Made by a program: the position numbers and the translations under genes. A model generated the notes under the pieces. That model was not told the DNA's origin, did no database searches, and saw nothing but the letters and a program-made list of their open reading frames with translations. Positions 9,963 to 17,693 of a DNA stretch of 64,000 nt are shown here, piece by piece (positions within the stretch are counted from its first letter, which is position 1; each line of letters begins with the position of its first letter). The stretch lies in NCBI GenBank assembly GCA_040506705.1, contig JBEVWG010000024.1:1-64000 (forward strand). Direction: 5' to 3'. This DNA comes from Thiodiazotropha sp040506705. Its GTDB lineage: Bacteria > Pseudomonadota > Gammaproteobacteria > Chromatiales > Chromatiaceae.

Positions 9963-10124
9963 ATGCCCCGCGCTATCGATTTTTACCAGAACATGCTGGG
10001 AGTGGAACTTAAACAGGAAATGATGGATGGCATAGAAATGGCGGTTTTCCCCTATGATGACAAGAATGTCTCAGGCTGTCTGGTCAAGCCTGTCTTAGAT
10101 CAAGGCATGGCTCGCAGGCAATAG
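9963..10124 (+). pseudogene. Truncated VOC (glyoxalase-like) family fragment
   Basis: Translation from the ATG at 9963 gives 'MPRAIDFYQNMLGVELKQ' followed by '...VFPYDDKNVSGCLVK', which matches the first half of small VOC-superfamily proteins (normally about 120-130 residues). The frame ends after about 53 residues with an unrelated tail, and no second half is visible in the following 200 bases. A remnant is therefore the best reading. It starts one base after the diguanylate cyclase stop. VOC genes often neighbour WYL-type regulators such as the one downstream, so the two may once have been a pair. Confidence 0.55.
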
Positions 10125-10324
10125 TAGTTTCATTGGTAAGAGTCACAATACCGAGCAAAGACCGGTTTAAAGCCGCTACCATTATGATTTTTAGAGAGAA
10201 GCTGGCGTGTAATGGCCTACAGACTGGGTTATCAAAGCTTGCTGTAGGCGTGCTACAGTGGCGTTTTGATGCCTTGCTGTAGGCCACGGCTGAACTCGAC
10301 ATACTTAGTCGCCAGGTTAATAAT

Positions 10325-11008
10325 ATGCGCCGTGCCGATCGCCTGTTTCAAATCGTTCAATTGCTACGCACCCACCGATGCCTAACCGCTGCCAAAATTG
10401 CAGAGAGGCTTGAGGTATCAGTGAGGACGATTTATCGGGACATCGATGACCTCTCTGCATCCGGTACTCCGATATATGCAGAATCAGGCGTCGGCTATCG
10501 TATCGACCCTCATTATGATCTCCCACCGGTCACCTTTACTGAGAGCGAGCTTGAGGCGATGGTTTTGGGGGCGCGCATGGTACAAGCCTGGTCAGACCGA
10601 CAATTGGCAAAGGAGGCCACACTGGCCTTGCAGCGCATTGAAGCAATCCTGCCTGAGTCTTTGAAAAAGGCTTTCGAGTCAACAGAACTTCTCGTGCCGG
10701 CTTTTCATATCTTTTCCGAGGTCGCGGAGATCCTGCCGGGTATCCGCAAGGCGATCAAACAACAGAAGAAAATCGAACTGGACTACAAACGTGCAGATGG
10801 GCAATTTTCAAACCGAACCGTCTGGCCGCTTGGGCTGTTTTTCTGGGGAAATGTCTGGACTCTGGTTAGCTGGTGTGAGCTTCGAGAAGATTACCGACAA
10901 TTTCGCATCGACCGTATCCAACTATATCGGCCACTGGATAGGTCGTTTACACCAGATGAACAACAGACACTGGAATATTATCTGCTAAATAGATGCGAGA
11001 GAGACTAG
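10325..11008 (+). CDS. YafY-type helix-turn-helix regulator with WYL domain
   Basis: A 227-residue regulator with an N-terminal DeoR/HTH_11 helix-turn-helix (about 3-60, with 'LTAAKIAERLEVSVRTIYRDID') and a C-terminal WYL domain (about 140-220, with 'RTVWPLGLFFWGNVWTLVSWCE' in the usual positions). WYL domains bind nucleotide or nucleic-acid ligands. This subfamily often controls an adjacent VOC or small enzyme gene. Here that neighbour appears decayed, so the present target is unclear. The ATG at 10325 is the first in frame and starts at the family's normal N-terminus. Confidence 0.85.
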   Translation: MRRADRLFQIVQLLRTHRCLTAAKIAERLEVSVRTIYRDIDDLSASGTPIYAESGVGYRIDPHYDLPPVTFTESELEAMVLGARMVQAWSDRQLAKEATLALQRIEAILPESLKKAFESTELLVPAFHIFSEVAEILPGIRKAIKQQKKIELDYKRADGQFSNRTVWPLGLFFWGNVWTLVSWCELREDYRQFRIDRIQLYRPLDRSFTPDEQQTLEYYLLNRCERD

Positions 11009-11233
11009 GGTTTGTCGATAATGTAAATTTCAGAAAAATAATAAACCGCCAACTAAATAAACTAGATATCCATTCCTAAATTGCCATCGATCGATTAATT
11101 TTGGCAAATTGTGTATGGGTGTCCGGTTAGGCGCTTGGCAGGCTAATGCTAGCGGACACTGAGCTGATTCAGCTCGTACTCAACGACAACCTATACTTGA
11201 CTAAGTAGTACCGCCTTTTTCTCCCAGGTATTC
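11009..11233. other. Convergent intergenic region with two hairpins
   Basis: An imperfect hairpin has a seven-base outer stem (GTGTCCG at 11119-11125, CGGACAC at 11153-11159) and an inner stem (GTTAG/CTAAT). A second hairpin follows at once (GAGCTG at 11161-11166, CAGCTC at 11170-11175). They lie between two convergent genes and could end transcription from both sides, although no strong T-run follows directly. Confidence 0.45.
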
Positions 11234-12685
11234 TCAGGGAAGTGTAACAGCAGTTACCTTGTTTCTACCCTCGGACTTGCTGGTATAAAGTGCCTTGTCT
11301 ACTAACTGTATAATGTCACGTACACTAATGTCTTGCATACTGGAGTCATCTGCTTCTGTGTTATAACTGAGGAGACCGATACTAATAGTGACACTGATAT
11401 TCCCAGCCTTTGCCCCAACCTGCATAACAGCAATTTTTGTACGTAAACGCTCTGCGAAGATAAGCGCAGCATCCTTCCCGATTTCCGGCAGTATTATCAG
11501 AAATTCTTCACCACCGTAGCGTGCGCAGATATCTTCTTTACGTGAAATATTTAGTGACAGATTGGCAATTTCGCGTAGTACGTCATCACCGGCTAGATGA
11601 CCGTTTGTATCATTGACCAGTTTAAAGTGATCGACATCAAACATGAGAATACTCAGTGGGCGCTTATAGCGTAGGGCACGAGATAGTTCGTGATCCAAAA
11701 GTTCTTCCATGTAAACATGATTATATAAATTTGTGAGACCATCGCGATGGGACTGTTCTAACAGTTTTTGTTCTTTCAACAGGGTGCGGATTATGGGTCT
11801 GAGGGCGAGTACGGTCAAGGCGAGCAATAGTATTGCAATACCTATAATAACACTAATCAATAATAACAACTGTCGGTTTATATCCGCAAAGAAACCTTCT
11901 TCATTGATTACTGCATAGAGATACCATCCACTATTTCTAACCTTCTTGGTGCGAATGATGTAGCCTTTTTCTACTTCACCATTTTTTATGAAATTATTAA
12001 ATACCTCATGAGCTTGAGAATCAGCGTTTATGCTTGGCCAGTAGATGATTTTTCCTCCACTTGTCATACCGAGAATCATCAAAGCACTTTTATAGGGAGA
12101 TGCAAACTGGATAATATTCTGAATGGATTGATCGCTCATAATAAGGATATCCGAGCCAACACGCCCATAATCACTATCCACTATGGGTGAACAGTAGATC
12201 AATCGCTGCACTCCATCGATCACAATAGGATTTAAAATATTGACAGATTCGAGACTCTCCAGGTTGCATTTTTCGATGAGCTCATTGGGCAATTGTCGGC
12301 CAACATGAAATAGGAGCTTACCGGACGAATCGAATCGGGATATGCCAATAATATCTTCATTTGCAAATAAGGCATCGTCCAGCTTGGGAGCACTAAAGGC
12401 AACCAGTTGATCAAGGGTTGTTTCGCCATTCAGGAAACTGATCTGTTTCTTCCGTATCGCTGTGCGGCTTGCACTCTGCCGCGACAGATCAAAATGCTTG
12501 TTGATTACCCCCTGGATAATCCATAGGCTTGAATCGAGAAAATGTTCGATTTCGAATGTGTGTTCACTACGCAGGCGATCAGATAGTGGCTGAAATCCGA
12601 AAAAATAGAAGCTCCCAACCAGTAAGAATAAACTTGTACCAGCAACAATATAGATATTCCGAATTGATCTCAAGTGAGTTTTCAA
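11234..12685 (-). CDS. Membrane diguanylate cyclase with a periplasmic sensor domain
   Basis: A 483-residue inner-membrane protein. Two transmembrane helices (about 10-30 and 272-296) enclose a periplasmic sensing region of about 240 residues that looks like a double-Cache-type fold. The C-terminal GGDEF domain (about 315-480) has an intact GGEEF signature at 391-395 and an RxxD I-site (RKED at 382-385), so active, product-inhibited c-di-GMP synthesis is expected. The input ligand is unknown. The gene stands alone, convergent with the WYL regulator. Confidence 0.9.
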   Translation of the reverse strand: MKTHLRSIRNIYIVAGTSLFLLVGSFYFFGFQPLSDRLRSEHTFEIEHFLDSSLWIIQGVINKHFDLSRQSASRTAIRKKQISFLNGETTLDQLVAFSAPKLDDALFANEDIIGISRFDSSGKLLFHVGRQLPNELIEKCNLESLESVNILNPIVIDGVQRLIYCSPIVDSDYGRVGSDILIMSDQSIQNIIQFASPYKSALMILGMTSGGKIIYWPSINADSQAHEVFNNFIKNGEVEKGYIIRTKKVRNSGWYLYAVINEEGFFADINRQLLLLISVIIGIAILLLALTVLALRPIIRTLLKEQKLLEQSHRDGLTNLYNHVYMEELLDHELSRALRYKRPLSILMFDVDHFKLVNDTNGHLAGDDVLREIANLSLNISRKEDICARYGGEEFLIILPEIGKDAALIFAERLRTKIAVMQVGAKAGNISVTISIGLLSYNTEADDSSMQDISVRDIIQLVDKALYTSKSEGRNKVTAVTLP

Positions 12686-12962
12686 AATAATAAGTCTTTG
12701 CTTTGAGACTTTTTTTGAGGAAGATTCACCATACCATTAATGCCCAAAACGCCACAAATTACTAGTTTCCTATAGTCTATGGTGAATGGCAGGAGACAAA
12801 CGAATACGCGTAACGCTTTATCGCCGCCCCATTTTTTGTCGACCCTAACCAGGTGTTGCTGGTAGGGGAACAGCACTTCCTGGGTCTGTAAAGGCACGGT
12901 AAGAATTGGGGCGTATAGTCAGGTTCGATATGTGCCCACTCGACAACCAGCCTCTGGCAACT
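12686..12962. other. Divergent intergenic region
   Basis: Roughly 277 bases between the diguanylate cyclase and the hydrolase gene. No repeat, RNA or convincing promoter was recognised. Confidence 0.35.
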
Positions 12963-13772
12963 ATGTCTACCTCCCTGTCACTGCGCTTTCTGGGTGTCGG
13001 CAATGCCCAGGCGATTGAGCTTGGGGCCTCGGCCGCCGTGCTGGAGCAGCAGGGCACTCCCCTTTTATTGATCGATTGCGGACCGGACACCCTGAGCCGA
13101 TTCCGGGAAAGCTACGCGGGCATAGAGCCTCCGGCCCTGTTCATAACACATCCCCATTTCGATCATATCGGCGGGCTGGAGGGCTGGTTCTACCGCTTGA
13201 TGACACTGCCCCTGGTGCTGCCGCCTAAACTCTTTGTACCGGTCAAACTGCTGCCGGTGATCCAGAGCCGGATCGCCGACTATCCCAACATGTTGGCGGA
13301 GGGTGGCAGTAACTTCTGGGATGCCTTTCAACTGATTCCGGTTTCCGAGCGCTTCTGGCACGGTAATATGCTGTTCGATGTCTTTCCGGTGCGCCACCAC
13401 GAGCACGACACGGCTTTTGGCCTCGCACTCAAAGGGCGCTTTCTCTACACCGGCGACACTCGCCCCATTCCGGAAGTGTTGATCCGATACGCCAGCCGGG
13501 GTGAGACGATCTTTCACGACTGCGCCACCGATACCAATCCATCACACACAGCCCTCAGCGACATCCGGCGTGAGTATCGGCCGGAACAGTGGCGGCGCAT
13601 GGTCTTTTACCATTACGGTTCAGTGGAGGATCGCCGTATGATCGAGGCCGAAGGCTTTCAGGCGGCCCGCTACGGGGCAATTTACTCACTGGCGGCTGAG
13701 GCTGATCACCCGTCTTCGGGCAATGCCTCTCTCCCCACCTTCGACAACCCTCAGCGATTAGATGTGAATTGA
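12963..13772 (+). CDS. Metallo-beta-lactamase-fold hydrolase (RNase Z-like group)
   Basis: A 269-residue cytoplasmic metallohydrolase. It has the zinc-binding motif HPHFDH (His63, His65, Asp67, His68), a later histidine pair (VRHHEHD), the bridging Asp in 'YTGDTRP' and a downstream HDC motif, all in the order seen in RNase Z/ElaC-like and related phosphodiesterase-type proteins. The substrate cannot be fixed from sequence. The frame opens at a TTG at 12906 with further ATGs at 12930 and 12963. I chose 12963 because the fold begins immediately after it, but 12930 is possible. It has no clear operon partner. Confidence 0.82.
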   Translation: MSTSLSLRFLGVGNAQAIELGASAAVLEQQGTPLLLIDCGPDTLSRFRESYAGIEPPALFITHPHFDHIGGLEGWFYRLMTLPLVLPPKLFVPVKLLPVIQSRIADYPNMLAEGGSNFWDAFQLIPVSERFWHGNMLFDVFPVRHHEHDTAFGLALKGRFLYTGDTRPIPEVLIRYASRGETIFHDCATDTNPSHTALSDIRREYRPEQWRRMVFYHYGSVEDRRMIEAEGFQAARYGAIYSLAAEADHPSSGNASLPTFDNPQRLDVN

Positions 13773-14191
13773 GTGTTATCCTGAAGCAGATACGAGGGAT
13801 ACCCCTTAGGTTCTGGCTGCAGATCGAACGACAACCTCCCCCCATGAACCCACAACAGCATAGTCTCAAGCTCTCTGATGGCCTCCAGGAGAAACCCAAG
13901 ATTGGTCATCGCATTGAAGGGCAGAGCTTAAAAAAGTGTCGTTCACAGTAGCCCGAGATAGCGGTTAGGAAAGGCAAATCGTCTCATCTTGCTCTGCCAC
14001 CATTTTCAGCCAGCCTTTCTCAACAGACGACACACAGCCTTAAACAGTGATGAGAGATAGTCGACCTCGTCATGCGGATGACCACCACAGAGTGGTAGTA
14101 TCCGCACTGCTGATCTACCTGAGTCAGGCCGGAAAACAGATCGGCTAGATACGAAGCGTACCCACTTTTATGCAGCGCGGAGCGTGCCACC
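13773..14191. other. Intergenic region, possible decayed coding DNA
   Basis: About 420 bases without an intact gene. On the minus strand at roughly 14010-14110 a frame reads LPLCGGHPHDEVDYLSS followed by a stop, which looks like the tail of a lost protein, but I cannot name the family. Nothing else is recognised. Confidence 0.3.
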
Positions 14192-14995
14192 ATGACGGGA
14201 ATAAAGATAGAGACAGCGAAGAATTGGGGCGACCTGCAGGAGATCCTTTTCTGTGCTTCTTGGAACGAACAGCTCGGACGCTTCCGCTCTCCCGGCGCTT
14301 TTCGCGGCCTCTCGGATGCAAGCTATGCCCTCGACACCACCCTGATACGGCTAGGGGGACCTTTCGCGCAATTGGAGCACCACCTGCTGCGCAACTTTGT
14401 CAAGTACGCCCATCGGGACGTGGTCGAAAAGGACTCCTTTTGGCACTGGCTCTCCATGGCGCAGCATCACGGTCTGCCCACCCGATTGCTCGACTGGACC
14501 CACTCCCCTTTTGTTGCCATGCACTTTGCCACTGCGAACACAGAAAAAATTGATCTCGACGGGGTCATCTGGTGCATCAACTACGAACGCTGCCACACGC
14601 TGTTGCCCACCAAGATTAGGGAGAGCCTCGAAAACGAAGGCGCCAACACCTTCACCACCGAGCTACTCGCCGAGTCTGTTCCCTCTCTGAAAAAGTTTGA
14701 CCGCATGAGGGAAGATCCCTTCCTGCTCTTCTTCGAGCCGCCCTCTATGGACGACCGCATCGTCAATCAGTTCGCCCTGTTCTCAGTCATGTCTAACCCC
14801 TCCCTCGGACTCGACAGCTGGATCACCCGACATCCAGAACTATGCCGCAAGATCATCATTCCGGCCCACATCAAGTGGGAGATCAGAGACAAACTGGATC
14901 AGAGCAATATCACTGAGCGGGTGCTCTTTCCCGGTCTCGACGGCTTGACACGATGGCTCTATCGGCACTACAGCCCAAAGCAAAAACCTGCTTGA
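14192..14995 (+). CDS. FRG domain-containing protein
   Basis: A 267-residue protein with the hallmarks of the FRG domain: the F-R-G triad (residues 37-39, in GAFRGLSD) and the conserved block QHHGLPTRLLDWT (91-103) followed by a hydrophobic helix. FRG proteins occur in bacteria and phages with no agreed biochemical role; some are found near mobile or defence genes. Here the gene is isolated and flanked by intergenic regions of about 400 and 280 bases. Its G+C-rich codon use resembles the preceding hydrolase. The ATG at 14192 has only a weak ribosome site. Confidence 0.82.
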   Translation: MTGIKIETAKNWGDLQEILFCASWNEQLGRFRSPGAFRGLSDASYALDTTLIRLGGPFAQLEHHLLRNFVKYAHRDVVEKDSFWHWLSMAQHHGLPTRLLDWTHSPFVAMHFATANTEKIDLDGVIWCINYERCHTLLPTKIRESLENEGANTFTTELLAESVPSLKKFDRMREDPFLLFFEPPSMDDRIVNQFALFSVMSNPSLGLDSWITRHPELCRKIIIPAHIKWEIRDKLDQSNITERVLFPGLDGLTRWLYRHYSPKQKPA

Positions 14996-15271
14996 GTCGA
15001 TGGTGCTCTGAAGGTGTTTGAGCCGCTATCAGCCACAAGCAGGCATTCTTGTCTCCAACTTCATGCGGTAGACTAATTCATGTTTTTGTAGATGAATTGT
15101 CACCATTCATCAGATAATAATTTAACTACTCCAAATGGCGCTTCCAGCGTCTGTATAGACTTTCCAACTGTTCCTTTTATGTGCAGGAAAGTCGCATGAA
15201 TATTGCTGTTATCTACAACCGCGAATCTCAAAAAGTTTTGACTGTATCCGGTTTTGTCGTATGCAAGTCGC
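14996..15271. other. Convergent intergenic region
   Basis: About 276 bases between the FRG gene and the EAL-GGDEF gene. A distant inverted repeat (CCTGCTTG at the FRG stop and CAAGCAGG about 45 bases on) might act in termination. Nothing else is seen. Confidence 0.3.
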
Positions 15272-17092
15272 TTATTGTCGGCTGTTCGGGGGGGTGATTG
15301 AAACTACATTGTTGGGAACGTCGGAATCATATCTGCTGGTGGTAAATGCGTCCTGATAGGATCTTCTGTCAATAAACAGTGAATTGCCTTTTATTTTTTT
15401 TGCTTGCTTTTTGGCTTCACTGGAGATCGAGGCTACTTCTTTATGTGAAGTAAAATAATTGTAATTGACTTGGATGACTCCTATCGAGATGGAGATGATA
15501 TCGTAAAATTGTTGATTACCTGCTCTGTCGATGGCTGGAATGCCACCGCACTCTCTGTGCTTTTCGTCATAGAATCGTAGTGCGTGGTTTTGAAAATGAT
15601 CAAGAATTTTATGGCAACGCGCTTCCCAATCGATACTGCGAAAAATCACAATGAAATCGTCTCCCCCGATATGACCAACAAAATCCTGCTCCAATTGTGA
15701 GTTCTTGGACAGTAGCTGGCCGATCTCGCGGATCACGTCATCACCACGGGCGTAGCCATAAGTATCATTGAATGGCTTGAAGTTATCTACATCACAATAG
15801 GCTAATATGAACGAGCTATTTGCTGAAAGTAGTGTATCTATATGTTGGTTTATTCGGAGGTTACCAGGCAACATGGTGAGTGGATTGGCATGTCTTGCAG
15901 CCGTTATCCTGTAGTCTGTAACAGCTCGTAAAAGATCAAGAAGTGAGCCTACACCTGCATATTTTTTGTTTTTATCGACAATCACAAAATATTCGTCAGG
16001 CAGGGTTTCGTTGTTGTCTGTGATCTGATTGCTAAGGCGTTCAATTTCAGTCTCTTCGGTAACTGTTATAGCCTCATCATTCATGATCAGTACGACTGGC
16101 TTTCGCCCATACAGATCACGTCCATAATGGCTGGAAAAGAGTTGTTGCAGGCTGTTTCTGGTAATGATGCCAAGAGGCTCGCTTTTCTCAATAACGACTG
16201 CAACATGGAGAGATTTATCCTGATGAAATTTATCAGCCAGCGATCTAACGGAGAGTCGTGGTGAAATTGTCAATGTGGGTTTGCATAGTGCGCGAACCTG
16301 AAGGTCATTGCTCAGAAACGTTGTGCCATCATTCAACTGCCTGAGACGGGCTGGAGTATGTTTGATCGGTGTGCGTTGAGGTCTGGCTATCAGGTAGCCT
16401 TGTAGATAGTCAACCTGCAGAGATTGAATGGTCTCCAGTTCCTCTTCAGTTTCTATACCTTCGGCTATAATGGAGCAGCCGATATCATTGGCGATTTCAC
16501 AGAACGAGCGAACAAACTGACGTTTTACAGAGTCTTCATGGATGTTCTGAATGAAGTGACCATCAATTTTCACATAATCCGGCCGTATTTCAGACCATTG
16601 GCGAAGACTCGAATAACCCGCGCCGAGATCATCAATGGCAATTCTCAGACCGTGTGCCCGCATCTCTTCCAGGATTGAGATCATTGGGACGAAGTCCACA
16701 ACGGGGTGCCTTTCTGTGATCTCAATGACCACTTGATCGGGGCCTATTCCTGCTTTCTTCAAGCGGTTGGCGAACTCTGTGATGATGAACTCACCACTCG
16801 ATATACAGAAAGAGGAGAGGTTCAAAAACAGCATGCCCTGCAAGCCAAGTTTCTTACGCCGCTTGAGGTGTGTATTGATGCAGTGAATTTCTATCCTGTT
16901 ACCGATACCGTATTGCTCAGCCAGGGAAAAAAGCATCTGTGGGGAGTGCCATGCTTTATCAGATGGTCCTCTGATGAGTGCTTCGAAACCGATAATCTCA
17001 AGCGTGTTGGCTGCAACGATAGGCTGGAATAAACTGATGAGTTTATTGTCTTTGATCGCCTTGAGAATGGCTTTTTCAGAGTTGACTGTCAT
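15272..17092 (-). CDS. EAL - CBS pair - GGDEF c-di-GMP protein
   Basis: A 606-residue cytoplasmic protein with an N-terminal EAL phosphodiesterase domain (about 8-245), a tandem CBS-type region (about 270-395) and a C-terminal GGDEF domain (about 405-590). The EAL part keeps the expected catalytic set: Glu37 in FEALIRG, Asn91 in NLSS, Glu124 in EITER, Asp154/Asp155 in DDLGAGYSSL, Lys175, Glu211 in AEGIET and Gln231. It is therefore likely an active c-di-GMP phosphodiesterase. The GGDEF motif reads GGDDF (476-480), with no RxxD I-site before it, so cyclase activity is uncertain and the domain may bind GTP to regulate the EAL half. CBS domains usually bind adenine nucleotides, linking turnover to energy state. 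Confidence 0.92.
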   Translation of the reverse strand: MTVNSEKAILKAIKDNKLISLFQPIVAANTLEIIGFEALIRGPSDKAWHSPQMLFSLAEQYGIGNRIEIHCINTHLKRRKKLGLQGMLFLNLSSFCISSGEFIITEFANRLKKAGIGPDQVVIEITERHPVVDFVPMISILEEMRAHGLRIAIDDLGAGYSSLRQWSEIRPDYVKIDGHFIQNIHEDSVKRQFVRSFCEIANDIGCSIIAEGIETEEELETIQSLQVDYLQGYLIARPQRTPIKHTPARLRQLNDGTTFLSNDLQVRALCKPTLTISPRLSVRSLADKFHQDKSLHVAVVIEKSEPLGIITRNSLQQLFSSHYGRDLYGRKPVVLIMNDEAITVTEETEIERLSNQITDNNETLPDEYFVIVDKNKKYAGVGSLLDLLRAVTDYRITAARHANPLTMLPGNLRINQHIDTLLSANSSFILAYCDVDNFKPFNDTYGYARGDDVIREIGQLLSKNSQLEQDFVGHIGGDDFIVIFRSIDWEARCHKILDHFQNHALRFYDEKHRECGGIPAIDRAGNQQFYDIISISIGVIQVNYNYFTSHKEVASISSEAKKQAKKIKGNSLFIDRRSYQDAFTTSRYDSDVPNNVVSITPPNSRQ

Positions 17093-17280
17093 TGTCGCTC
17101 GAGGTGCTGGGCAAAATTTATCATCTCAAATATAAAGAATGAGTATGACGCTTGTGTGAAAACAATTAGTTGTGGGAATCGAATTACTGGAAGCTTAACA
17201 ATCTGCACTAAACCGATAAAAATGTGCGGTTGTGTTATGTCTATAATTATTTCTGCCTCAAACAGGTTCTCCTGTATTCC
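17093..17280. other. Intergenic region
   Basis: Nothing recognisable. It holds the presumed promoter of the minus-strand EAL-GGDEF gene. Confidence 0.3.
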
Positions 17281-17565
17281 ATGAATGATCGATTAATTCT
17301 TCTGGACTGGACCTGGTGTCTAGCGCAAACCTTAATGGGGCTCGGTTGGTATTTTCTGACTACCCAGCTGCAGGATAGAAGGGCGCAAAAGGTTAACCAA
17401 TGTGTGCGCTACCATGAAATCAAGCACAATGTGTCTTTGAAGATACTGGATATCATTACCGCACACGGAGCAGAGATGGCCTTTCCCTCCAGCACGGTGC
17501 ATCTGCCGGATGCTGCAACCCTGGGTGCCAACCAGCCTGACCCGGTTGAGCGGACTCCCTCCTGA
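17281..17565 (+). pseudogene. Remnant of a MscS-family mechanosensitive channel (C-terminal end)
   Basis: The frame from the ATG at 17281 contains a stretch (about 17386-17508) reading KVNQCVRYHEIKHNVSLKIL then DIITAHGAEMAFPSSTVHLP. This matches the carboxy-terminal beta domain of MscS-type channels, where a 'G...AFPS.TVHL' ending is typical. No transmembrane or pore-lining region precedes it, so the channel has been lost apart from its last 60 or so residues. The remaining N-terminal residues of the frame have no recognisable match. Confidence 0.55.
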
Positions 17566-17693
17566 TGGAATACTAGCGGCAGTCATAAATCTTACATATT
17601 TGTCTGCTAGTTTCAGACTCGGCTCTGCCACGCCGGCAACAGAGTCGTTGTTACTCTCGGGGTTCTTGAGAGCAGATCTGGAAAGGGGGGCAT

